DNA from: a virus
Virus record (IMG/VR): IMGVR_UViG_3300033155_001866
Span: 1 to 29,977 of that record
Length of the DNA: 29,977 nt
Reading direction: 5' to 3' (one strand)
Positions 23,130-29,977 of the stretch are shown here, one piece after another. Positions within the stretch are counted from its first letter, which is position 1. Each line of letters starts with the position of its first letter. The position numbers and the translations under genes were made by a program. Below the pieces are notes generated by a model. The model saw only the letters and a program-made list of their open reading frames with translations, searched no databases and had not been told where the DNA came from.

Positions 23130-24045
23130 ATACGCTTTCGTTGTTTCAGACAGCGGTTATACATACGGGATAAATGCCCTTATTAATGGACTTAAATATT
23201 ATGGGAATGATGTTACTTTCCATCATTTGTATTGGGGGCCTAAAGCGGAAGCGTGGTCTAAGTCTGTTCAAGGCTCTGGTAAGTTTGATTTTAAATCCAT
23301 AAACTTAAAAGACTTGGTAAATGATCCGAGATACCCAAAAAAAACAGGAAAAATGAGTCCAGCCTGGGTTTGCAAATTCTATCGTTATTTCTATTGTGCT
23401 TTGGAACTTTCCGAATATGACGCGGTTTGCATAATGGACGCCGACATGATGGTGGTTAATAATATTATGCAATGGTTTGAGGTAGCTGCGTGTTCGGATA
23501 AATTAATTATGCCAAACAACGATATGTCACCACAGCAACATGATTGCTATGCTGTTGATGATATAGGCGGGGGCTCGAGTCCACCTGTTCACAATATGCC
23601 TCTTTTCTTTCGACCCTCCTCTACGACAAAATCAATATTCCTTTCTCTCCTTAGAATAAGCGAGGAAAGGCAAATATCTGACATGGCGTCTATAAATCAC
23701 GCCATTATAGAAGCTGGGCAGATGGATAACATATTGATATTGCCAAACTACTTATGGCTGATATCGGTTCAGTATAATGTTCGCTTGGCTCTTCGGGAAA
23801 TTGGAGATTTGAGATACTTGCTGCTACACAAAAGCGGCGATAAGGTTAATTCAGTTCATAGGCCGTGGTGGTCTCCAGACTACTGCAAAAAATTTATCGA
23901 GGGTTGTTCTACTGAGCTAACCTGGGGTATTTCTTTTAATAATATCACTCTATTTTGGGATATGCTTTGTTTTTTTAACACTCAGCTTTACCACAAAATT
24001 CCATGGGATATAGAGTTCCCGGAGGTAAAAGCATGGAAACAATAG
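23122..24045 (+). CDS. GT8-like glycosyltransferase A (GT-A fold)
   Basis: A 307-residue protein. AFVVSDSGYTYGINALINGLKYYGND (5-30) is the donor-binding N-terminus; KFYRYFYCALELSEYDAVCIMDADMMVV (85-112) contains the DxD metal motif (Asp106, Asp108). HNMPLFFRPS and DMASINHAIIEA resemble later GT8 motifs, and SVHRPWWSPDY near the C-terminus parallels HGKWW in the product at 25910. Predicted to transfer a sugar from a nucleotide donor. Start ATG 23122 overlaps the preceding gene by eight bases. Confidence 0.75.
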   Translation: MAKYAFVVSDSGYTYGINALINGLKYYGNDVTFHHLYWGPKAEAWSKSVQGSGKFDFKSINLKDLVNDPRYPKKTGKMSPAWVCKFYRYFYCALELSEYDAVCIMDADMMVVNNIMQWFEVAACSDKLIMPNNDMSPQQHDCYAVDDIGGGSSPPVHNMPLFFRPSSTTKSIFLSLLRISEERQISDMASINHAIIEAGQMDNILILPNYLWLISVQYNVRLALREIGDLRYLLLHKSGDKVNSVHRPWWSPDYCKKFIEGCSTELTWGISFNNITLFWDMLCFFNTQLYHKIPWDIEFPEVKAWKQ

Positions 24046-24641
24046 AGTGTAGTATGTGCGGAAGCACCTGTGAAGCTAAAAAAGCCACAACCCTTATGGA
24101 ATTCCAGCTTTGCAACTGGTGTGGCTGGTTAATGAAAAGTACAGTGAGTTCGATGGTTCTGAGCCGGAACATGAAAATTTTGTGGGGAAACCGGAGCCTT
24201 GAGAAAAGGGATTGGGTTGAGCTAAAGGATTTTTTAAAAATCAACGATATTCGATCCGTTCTGGAATATGGAGTAGGGCTTTCCACCGAATTGTTATTAT
24301 TGGAGGGGTGTCAGGTATTTAGCTTAGAGTGTATTGATTTCTATGCTCGCATGTTTTGCAGGAAGGTCGGGCAAAACGTACTTCATTATGAAGCAGAACA
24401 CGGACCGCCGGAATTGTCTGAAAAGTATCCGTTTTCTTTGATTGATTCTCCAAAAAACGGAAGAAAGAAAGAAGCGGAACACGCTATCCGACACACCACT
24501 CGTTTTATTTATATGCACAACCCTTTACAAGATCAGATAGACGTTCTGGAGCCTGCTGGCTGGGTTCCAATAACATCTTTAAGTCAATACCATGGGTACT
24601 ATCGTTTTTATGAAAGGAAGGCAAAAAGTGGACTTGCATAG
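24033..24641 (+). CDS. Zinc-ribbon methyltransferase-like protein B
   Basis: The 202-residue call starts at ATG 24033, nine bases after GGAGG; the open frame extends to 24003 but that start lacks a good ribosome site. An N-terminal zinc ribbon is formed by CSMC (6-9) and CNWC (27-30). Then DWVELKDFLKINDIRSVLEYGVGLSTELL (about 60-88) gives the SAM loop EYGVGLST, and YPFSLIDSPKNGRKKEAEHAIRH a strand-4 acidic motif. Looks like a paralogue of the product at 22620 with an added ribbon. Substrate unknown. Confidence 0.6.
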   Translation: METIECSMCGSTCEAKKATTLMEFQLCNWCGWLMKSTVSSMVLSRNMKILWGNRSLEKRDWVELKDFLKINDIRSVLEYGVGLSTELLLLEGCQVFSLECIDFYARMFCRKVGQNVLHYEAEHGPPELSEKYPFSLIDSPKNGRKKEAEHAIRHTTRFIYMHNPLQDQIDVLEPAGWVPITSLSQYHGYYRFYERKAKSGLA

Positions 24642-25206
24642 TGGGATTTTAGATTTTGGACAAAATTTCAGAGAAGTTCTTTCTGGAAATCACAATCACA
24701 GGTCGGGTTCTTTCTTTACAGCCCCTCTTATGTATTGCTGGGCTAAACAAATAAAGGCCAAGAAAATACTTGAAGTGGGTGTTGGTTCAGGAGGCGCATC
24801 TTACTGGCTTGGTCACGCAGCACAAGAGCTGGACGGAAAATATTTTGGTATAGAATTGCACGAAGGCCGGGTTAAGGCACTGTCTGAGCTTATGGACACA
24901 TTTAAAATAAATCATCAAATATGGGCCATGGATAGCTTAAAGATGACGGATGAGTTTATAGGGAAACATATAGGCAGAATCGACCTTGCCTATTTGGACG
25001 GAAACCATAATCTTGAGTCAATTTGGCACGAAATAACAACTATATGGCCTTATTTGAGAATCAACGGCTATGTTTTTATACACGACATCCACTCAGTTTC
25101 AAAGGAGGGTTGGGCGAAAGTTAAGTCCGAGTTTGAAGAAACTTTTGAAATATTTGGTAATTCGGGAACCGGTGTTGTGAGAAAGTTAGCAGAAAAAAGG
25201 AAATAA
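24628..25206 (+). CDS. Class I methyltransferase (Methyltransf_24 / CmcI-like)
   Basis: The 192-residue call starts at GTG 24628, six bases after GGAAGG; in-frame ATGs at 24592 and 24610 would add up to 12 residues. KKILEVGVGSGGASYWLG is the SAM loop; GKYFGIELHEGR carries the acidic residue that holds the SAM ribose; RIDLAYLDGNHNLESIWHEITTIWPYLRINGYVFIHDIHS is the characteristic CmcI-type stretch with metal-binding Asp and His candidates. Such enzymes act on sugar rings or hydroxyl groups. No truncation visible. Confidence 0.8.
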   Translation: MDLHSGILDFGQNFREVLSGNHNHRSGSFFTAPLMYCWAKQIKAKKILEVGVGSGGASYWLGHAAQELDGKYFGIELHEGRVKALSELMDTFKINHQIWAMDSLKMTDEFIGKHIGRIDLAYLDGNHNLESIWHEITTIWPYLRINGYVFIHDIHSVSKEGWAKVKSEFEETFEIFGNSGTGVVRKLAEKRK

Positions 25207-25207
25207 A

Positions 25208-25900
25208 ATGAGCAAAATCGGAGTTTTAATAACATCACACCCAGGGCATAAGATATTTATTAAAGAAACCTTAAAGCACTATGCAGAAATAGCAAAGCTG
25301 CATCCGGTTGTTTGGGGTTGGGACAGCACTCCTGATACTTTCAGGCATGAATTGCCAGACAATATTGAGCTTATGCCTTTGGGTAGAAGATACGGCCTTC
25401 AGGAAGGGGAAAGGCTGCAATTATTAAAAGGAGCTGAAAAACTCAAAGAAAAGGGCTGTGATTATATGCTGAAAACAGCCGGGGATTACATTATCAGGAA
25501 ACCAGACAGCTTAAGCCTGCTTATCGAGTATATGGGAGATGATGATTTCTTGTCTATGCACGCACAACCAAGAGAGTATGCTCTCGGAACAGCGATCTTT
25601 TTTTGTAAAACCGAGGCTCTTATCAAAATTATAAATTATGTTGCTGAAGGCGGAACCGTCTCTATTCCTATTAAATCCGGGCAAGTAGTACCCAAAACAA
25701 TAGAGTGCCAATTAGGAGTATCGCTTAAAGAAAACGGATATAATCGTGCGACACAACTAAGACCATGGTGGGGTGAAATTATAGGGCTTAGGGATCTTCA
25801 AAGAGAATGGATTATGAAAACAGGTAAAAAGATGGGAGCTGCTTGGGAAGAGGGCCAAAAAGAATACGACTTAACCGAGGAACAGTTAAACCAACTATAA
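25208..25900 (+). CDS. Glycosyltransferase-like protein, GT-A candidate
   Basis: The 230-residue protein reads MSKIGVLITSHPGHKIFIKETLKHYAE, a GT-A-like opening, and GCDYMLKTAGDYIIRKPDSL (85-103), where a DxD would normally sit but only AGD is found. TAIFFCKTEALIKIINYV and QLRPWWGEIIGLRD follow; the WW motif recalls the other two GT-A proteins here. The missing DxD means it may be a GT2-like, metal-independent or inactive member. Starts two bases after the preceding stop, in the same transcript. Confidence 0.55.
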   Translation: MSKIGVLITSHPGHKIFIKETLKHYAEIAKLHPVVWGWDSTPDTFRHELPDNIELMPLGRRYGLQEGERLQLLKGAEKLKEKGCDYMLKTAGDYIIRKPDSLSLLIEYMGDDDFLSMHAQPREYALGTAIFFCKTEALIKIINYVAEGGTVSIPIKSGQVVPKTIECQLGVSLKENGYNRATQLRPWWGEIIGLRDLQREWIMKTGKKMGAAWEEGQKEYDLTEEQLNQL

Positions 25901-25909
25901 GGGGTAAAT

Positions 25910-26779
25910 ATGGGAAAATCATTAGTATTATCAGCCTCAAACGGATACCAGCAGGGGGTAATAGCTTTTCTAAACAGCTTTGAACACCATCACCCGGATA
26001 CCGATATTAAAGTGTATCTTCTGAACCTGAACATGGGAGACCCTTTCTTGGACGAGCACGTAAGGCATAGAAAGTATGTCGAAGTCGTGTCTCTTGATTG
26101 GGTGAATTACGCCGGTCAGAAAAATACTGCTTGGAGCACCAAAATTCCAAGATTCAAGTTTGCAGCCGAGCTTTCCGGTCAGGTGTTAGTGTGTGACGCA
26201 GATATGTTTTTTTGTAGAAATATCGATATGTTCTTTGATGTTGCAAAAGCTGGGTTTATTGTCGGTGGTTCAAACGGGTCCAACTTTTATTTCGGTGAAG
26301 CCTATGCTGAAAAGTGGGGTGAACCGATAGACTGTTTCTGGACAAAAACCCTTGGAAGTGTGCCAACTTGGATGGATGTGGATATATACGGTCATATATG
26401 GAAAGGAGTTTATGATTCTAAGTTCAGTGATAAGAACTTCTGTGATTTTGAACTGTTAAATATTTTACTAATAAAGAATGTCGATCCTGATAAAATCATA
26501 GTTTTACCGTCTCAGCAGGTTACAGGGTTACATCATTTTCAATTAAGACCGGACACAAGGGTTTATAGAAGACGCGGAGAGCTTGTTACGGCTGATGGCC
26601 TTGAAGTCTTAATGGTTCACGGAAAGTGGTGGCAAGAAGGTTGGGTCAACAATATGATGAAGGTTATGGAGAAATACTGCGCTGGGAACGAAAAATGCTT
26701 AAAAGGCGCTAAAGATAGCTGGAATTTACTTAAAAGCGAGTTTAAGAAATGGGAAAAGGGTGAAAAAAATGAAATTTAA
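25910..26779 (+). CDS. GT8-like glycosyltransferase B
   Basis: A 289-residue protein opening SLVLSASNGYQQGVIAFLNSFEHHHPDTDIKVYLL (donor-site strand-helix), KNTAWSTKIPRFKFAAELSGQVLVCDADMFFCRN (71-104) with DxD at Asp96/Asp98, and MVHGKWWQEGWVNNMM near the end. These are the expected GT8 features. Its ribosome site is AAGGGG, nine bases after the previous stop. It overlaps the next gene by 11 bases. Closest in layout to the product at 23122, suggesting duplication within the island. Confidence 0.75.
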   Translation: MGKSLVLSASNGYQQGVIAFLNSFEHHHPDTDIKVYLLNLNMGDPFLDEHVRHRKYVEVVSLDWVNYAGQKNTAWSTKIPRFKFAAELSGQVLVCDADMFFCRNIDMFFDVAKAGFIVGGSNGSNFYFGEAYAEKWGEPIDCFWTKTLGSVPTWMDVDIYGHIWKGVYDSKFSDKNFCDFELLNILLIKNVDPDKIIVLPSQQVTGLHHFQLRPDTRVYRRRGELVTADGLEVLMVHGKWWQEGWVNNMMKVMEKYCAGNEKCLKGAKDSWNLLKSEFKKWEKGEKNEI

Positions 26780-27521
26780 ACATTTAATAATAGGGGTTCT
26801 TGTTGGATTGCTTCTTGGTGGCGGTGTTGTATTAGCTGCGAAATGGTCCGATTTTGAAGAATTAACATCTGGCAACATAGCCGATGGAGACGATTTTCTT
26901 ATAAGAGATGTGTCAGATACACCCCCGGCTACCGGAAACCAAAAAAGATATAGTTGGGCTTCATTTAAAACTGATTTGGGCTCTGCTGATTTTACCTTGT
27001 CTGCTGATGTTGACATGGAGATGCTAAACGATGTTACGGGTGAGGGTAATTCTGGATATATTCTCGAAGATGATGGAGATGGATCTTACAGTTTTACCAA
27101 TACATTAGATGTTACTCTTGGCGGATTTACAGCGACAAGGACTTTGGTGTCGGATGGAAGCGGGGATGCAATAGTTTCTTCTGGAATTACTCTTGAAGGT
27201 ACAACGGCGATTGACTTAGACACGCCTGCAAAAGCAAGAGGAGCGATGATATTTAACAATGCTAATAGCGTTCTTGATATTACTTTACCACCAGCGGCTG
27301 CTGGATTAGAGATATGGGCTTATTCTCTTTATGCACAGGTTGTAACTATTGATGTTGATGATGGCGTTGATATTATTCTTCTCAATGGGGCAAGTGTGGG
27401 TGCTGGAGATTCTATTGATTCTCCAGGAACAGTTGGAGATTATATTCATCTTGTAGCTATAGATGGCACTTTTTGGGTAACTCTTGAACAATCTGGCGTA
27501 TGGATTGATGGGGGGCCTTAA
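26769..27521 (+). CDS. Exported beta-rich protein with phage-fibre-like C-terminus
   Basis: The 250-residue call starts at ATG 26769, behind AAGGG, giving a Sec signal (FKHLIIGVLVGLLLGGGVVLA, cleavage near AA|KW at 24); a GTG at 26760 is less suitable. The mature part is Asp/Gly-rich (SGNIADGDDFLIRDV) and ends in SVLDITLPPAAAGLEIWAYSLYAQVVTIDV, then GDSIDSPGTVGDYIHLVAIDGTFWVTLEQSGVWIDGG, a pattern I associate with phage tail-fibre-type proteins. Normal tail proteins lack export signals, so this may be a surface protein displayed on the host. Function unknown. Confidence 0.65.
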   Translation: MKFKHLIIGVLVGLLLGGGVVLAAKWSDFEELTSGNIADGDDFLIRDVSDTPPATGNQKRYSWASFKTDLGSADFTLSADVDMEMLNDVTGEGNSGYILEDDGDGSYSFTNTLDVTLGGFTATRTLVSDGSGDAIVSSGITLEGTTAIDLDTPAKARGAMIFNNANSVLDITLPPAAAGLEIWAYSLYAQVVTIDVDDGVDIILLNGASVGAGDSIDSPGTVGDYIHLVAIDGTFWVTLEQSGVWIDGGP

Positions 27522-29062
27522 TGAAGAAATATGTATTAGTTGTTATATCGCTCTTGTTTTTATTTTTGGGAACAGCAATAGGTGCTAATTATCCGCTTGA
27601 AATTGTCAGACCAGAGGCATCTGGAACAATTGGCTCAAGAGACAGAATACATAAAGCATATCCAGGTCTTACTTATACTATTAGAGTAGCTGTGTATGGA
27701 GGAACTTATCCTTTTACTTATGCTTTAAATAATGAGCCAAGCGGAATGACCATAGATACTGATACGGGGGTAATAACCTGGCTTAATCCGCAAAGTAATT
27801 CTGGAACAATAACCGTTACAGTAACCGATGCAGAAAGCTCAGACGATAGTGCAAGTTGGGTAATTACAGTGGGGACAAGCGGGTTTTATTTTGTAGAAGC
27901 ATCTGCGGGTAGCGGGGGTGATGGAACTATTGGTGATCCGTGGGATGATTGGAATGATTTTTACTTTGGGAAAACAGATAGTACATATGATGGGGCTATG
28001 ATCTATTTTAAAGATGGGACTTATGATTATCCTTCTCAGTATCCAGATGATACAGCAGGAAGTTCTAATCGTTTATGGATTGGCTCTGGAAACCCAAGGA
28101 TATTTTTAGCTTATCCAGGCGAAACAGCAGTTTATTTTGATGGGGAACGATCGGGCGAAAGAATTCATCTTTTTTCACTTCAGAGCAATATTTATTTTAG
28201 TGGAATCAATTTTGTTCGAGGATATGGTTTTAATATTGAACAGAATGCCGGTAATTATTTTTGTGTTCAGGATTGCACTTTTGATGATATAAGCGGATCA
28301 GGCAGTTCTTCAAATCAAGCTGCAATAAGTTTTAGAGTTGATGCCCCTAATGATGGCAACGAACCTCCGGTGAGTGATTCTGGGTTTACATTATATCCTG
28401 TTATACAGAATTGCACTTTTACAAATATTCTTATTAATGAATGTGGAATAAAAACTTATGGGATAAGATATGGAGTAATTTCTGATAGCAGTTTTGAAAA
28501 TATTGGTGGTGATGGGATTGATCTCAAATCTACTACTGATAAAACGATGATTAGACACAATACATTTACAGACATAGATAATGATGGTGTGATTCTACGA
28601 GCACAATATTATTCCCACAATACAGACATTTCTTTTAATTATTTTGATGATACATCAATGCAAGTTGGGGGTTATGAAGGCACGGCTGGGCCAGGCTTAA
28701 CTTATTTTTATAGAAATACACTTGTAGGCACTTTATTTTTTAGATTCATAGATAGTGGTGATGGGCCAGTTTATATTTCAAACAATGTTATTATAAATTC
28801 AGACCCAGCCGACCACATTAGAGATGAAATAGGGGAACATGAGACTATTACAGCAAATATGTCTGTTTTATCAGATAACTTAATGGGGGAATCGAGTGAT
28901 AATATTGTTGATTCTAACGGGGAGCTTTTAGGCACATATAGGGAGCAATATCTTGGATCAAGAGGGTGGGAGCTTGGGGAACCTGAAGATATTATATCAA
29001 TAACTCTTGGTGGGTCTGAAACAGTGATAATGGGGGGTAGTCAAACATTAACAATACAATAG
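27521..29062 (+). CDS. Exported Ig-domain plus beta-helix adhesin-like protein
   Basis: A 513-residue protein. Residues 1-22 form a signal peptide (KKYVLVVISLLFLFLGTAIGA). Residues 23-125 hold a putative He_PIG Ig domain (YPFTYALNNEPSGMTIDTDTGVITW, then TVTDAESSDDSASWVI). From about 126 the text FYFVEASAGSGGDGTIGDPWDDW starts a right-handed beta-helix with recurring GxxFxNI and FDDISG rungs, and a short Ser/Gly-rich end. Visibly more AT-rich than neighbouring enzymes. It could be a surface-carbohydrate binder or depolymerase, either displayed on the host or carried in the virion. Starts at a TAATG overlap with the preceding gene. Confidence 0.7.
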   Translation: MKKYVLVVISLLFLFLGTAIGANYPLEIVRPEASGTIGSRDRIHKAYPGLTYTIRVAVYGGTYPFTYALNNEPSGMTIDTDTGVITWLNPQSNSGTITVTVTDAESSDDSASWVITVGTSGFYFVEASAGSGGDGTIGDPWDDWNDFYFGKTDSTYDGAMIYFKDGTYDYPSQYPDDTAGSSNRLWIGSGNPRIFLAYPGETAVYFDGERSGERIHLFSLQSNIYFSGINFVRGYGFNIEQNAGNYFCVQDCTFDDISGSGSSSNQAAISFRVDAPNDGNEPPVSDSGFTLYPVIQNCTFTNILINECGIKTYGIRYGVISDSSFENIGGDGIDLKSTTDKTMIRHNTFTDIDNDGVILRAQYYSHNTDISFNYFDDTSMQVGGYEGTAGPGLTYFYRNTLVGTLFFRFIDSGDGPVYISNNVIINSDPADHIRDEIGEHETITANMSVLSDNLMGESSDNIVDSNGELLGTYREQYLGSRGWELGEPEDIISITLGGSETVIMGGSQTLTIQ

Positions 29063-29070
29063 GTTAAATC

Positions 29071-29550
29071 ATGCAACTTGTATTAATAGACATAGGAAAT
29101 TTAAACATCTTAATTAATGAAACCTATGATGTTGTAGCTCGCCAGGAAGACGATGTTGGTTTGGCTACTACTGGATATGAAGGCTACAGAGTGGTTAAAA
29201 TTACAGGGATTAGCGTGGCTCAATATGATGAGATAGTAAATGCCAAAATTCCTGAAAAAAGAATAGCATATAAACCAATTTCTGTACCGTCTAAGTGGAC
29301 ATTCATAGAACCGGAAGAGGGTAATATTGAACAGCAAAAGATGGTTTGGTTGAATACAGATAACAAATGGTATTTTCTGGAGGATAGACCAAAATATTCA
29401 ATAAACGTTCCTTTTAGTGTTCAGGGCATAGGCGATCTTGATAATATAACAATTCCGGCTAATGTTAAATTACAACTGATTAATTCAGTATCCAGGGAAA
29501 AGATACATTTGAAATCTGTTAATATGACTGATGTGAAGGATTTAAACTAA
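29071..29550 (+). CDS. Hypothetical beta-rich protein
   Basis: The 159-residue protein opens MQLVLIDIGNLNILINETYDVV, has VVKITGISVAQYDEIVNAK in the middle, and ends with long strands (TIPANVKLQLINSVSREKIHLKSVNM). No family recognised. Position after the adhesin-like protein and before a structural-looking gene suggests a tail-region or chaperone role. ATG 29071 follows AGGTTAAATC at 29062. Ends one base before the next ATG. Confidence 0.55.
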   Translation: MQLVLIDIGNLNILINETYDVVARQEDDVGLATTGYEGYRVVKITGISVAQYDEIVNAKIPEKRIAYKPISVPSKWTFIEPEEGNIEQQKMVWLNTDNKWYFLEDRPKYSINVPFSVQGIGDLDNITIPANVKLQLINSVSREKIHLKSVNMTDVKDLN

Positions 29551-29977
29551 ATGCCAGCACCAGTATTCTATAGTGTTTCAATGTTCGGAACTGGGAGTGT
29601 TGAAACCGGAGACGGAACCATTACTATCAGTGGTGGCGTTGCTTCGCTTTCCGTTCCGCAAACAGGCAATATTGGCGTTGGCGTTGAGATAGAATACAAC
29701 TCCTTACACGCTTATATTGCACCCAACAGGATAGCTTTTACAGGCGGTGGTACAGTAGAGCTTTTACCGGATACTAAAATTGAAGATAATGTGTCAGGGG
29801 CTACTGGAATTGTAAGATTTGTCGAGGTAACCTCTGGTACATGGGCTGGGGCGGATGCTGCGGGATGGATATACTTTGAAAAAACTACAGGAACTTTTGG
29901 TAGCAGCAATCAGATAAACCGAACAAAGCCTACAGCTTCAAGTGATATTTGTACTACGAACGGAAGCCTTGAAGGTA
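29551..29977 (+). CDS. Structural-type protein, truncated by window end
   Basis: The open frame starts at ATG 29551 directly after the preceding stop and runs off the right edge, giving 142 codons. The product is Gly/Ser/Thr-rich and beta-type: PVFYSVSMFGTGSVETGDGT, then SGGVASLSVPQTGNIGVGVEIEY, and later FTGGGTVELLPDTKIEDN and FVEVTSGTWAGADAAGW. This looks like part of a large tail or fibre protein. No domain can be assigned from the fragment. Confidence 0.6.
   Translation, partial: MPAPVFYSVSMFGTGSVETGDGTITISGGVASLSVPQTGNIGVGVEIEYNSLHAYIAPNRIAFTGGGTVELLPDTKIEDNVSGATGIVRFVEVTSGTWAGADAAGWIYFEKTTGTFGSSNQINRTKPTASSDICTTNGSLEG

Overview
The window is a contiguous piece of a tailed double-stranded DNA phage (or prophage) genome. 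Every supported gene lies on the + strand, with the dense ATGA/TAATG gene overlaps typical of phage operons. There is a terminase, portal, scaffold, capsid and connector series, but no tape-measure, tail-tube or sheath gene, and the portal is long (693 aa). This points to a podovirus with P22-like organisation. Two GT9 (heptosyltransferase-like) genes, a lipoprotein and an M15 endolysin suggest a Gram-negative host. The genome is moderately AT-rich. A narrower host assignment would be a guess.

Layout. 1-215: end of an HNH endonuclease. 319-2803: lysis-like module holding an M15 peptidase endolysin with a TTG start, a metacaspase-like C14 cysteine protease, a small lipoprotein, a holin-like membrane protein, and a phospholipase-A2-like protein interrupted by one in-frame UGA. 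2820-3434: small accessory genes. 3434-5956: DNA packaging (MerR-type helix-turn-helix protein, candidate small terminase, large terminase). 5956-8181: eight small genes, several membrane-bound or very basic, two of them under 55 codons. 8178-10259: portal. 10282-10615: a 45-codon gene, a possibly structured leader, a strong terminator and a promoter/operator-like element. 10616-15607: scaffold, major capsid protein, decoration-like and connector genes. 15615-20059: large tail protein, Ig-like protein and beta-helix tailspike-like protein. 20059-26779: an island of sugar and methyl transferases (two GT9-like, two GT8-like, one further GT-like, four SAM methyltransferase-like). 26769-29977: two beta-rich proteins with Sec-type signal peptides, a hypothetical protein, and a structural-looking protein cut by the window end.

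How it may work together. The packaging, capsid and connector genes make a short-tailed virion. The lysis-like cassette carries an extra caspase-fold protease that could act on host or phage proteins late in infection. The glycan island sits between adhesion-type proteins and may modify the virion or the host surface. An identical 15-bp element containing the inverted repeat TATGT-A-ACATA, followed after exactly 16 bp by GCATGA, precedes both the scaffold gene and a gene inside the glycan island, which suggests shared control of the two blocks.

The strongest leads for something new are the UGA codon in the PLA2-like gene (readthrough or selenocysteine against simple nonsense mutation), the phage-borne metacaspase, the nine-gene glycan/methyl island, and the duplicated promoter/operator element.
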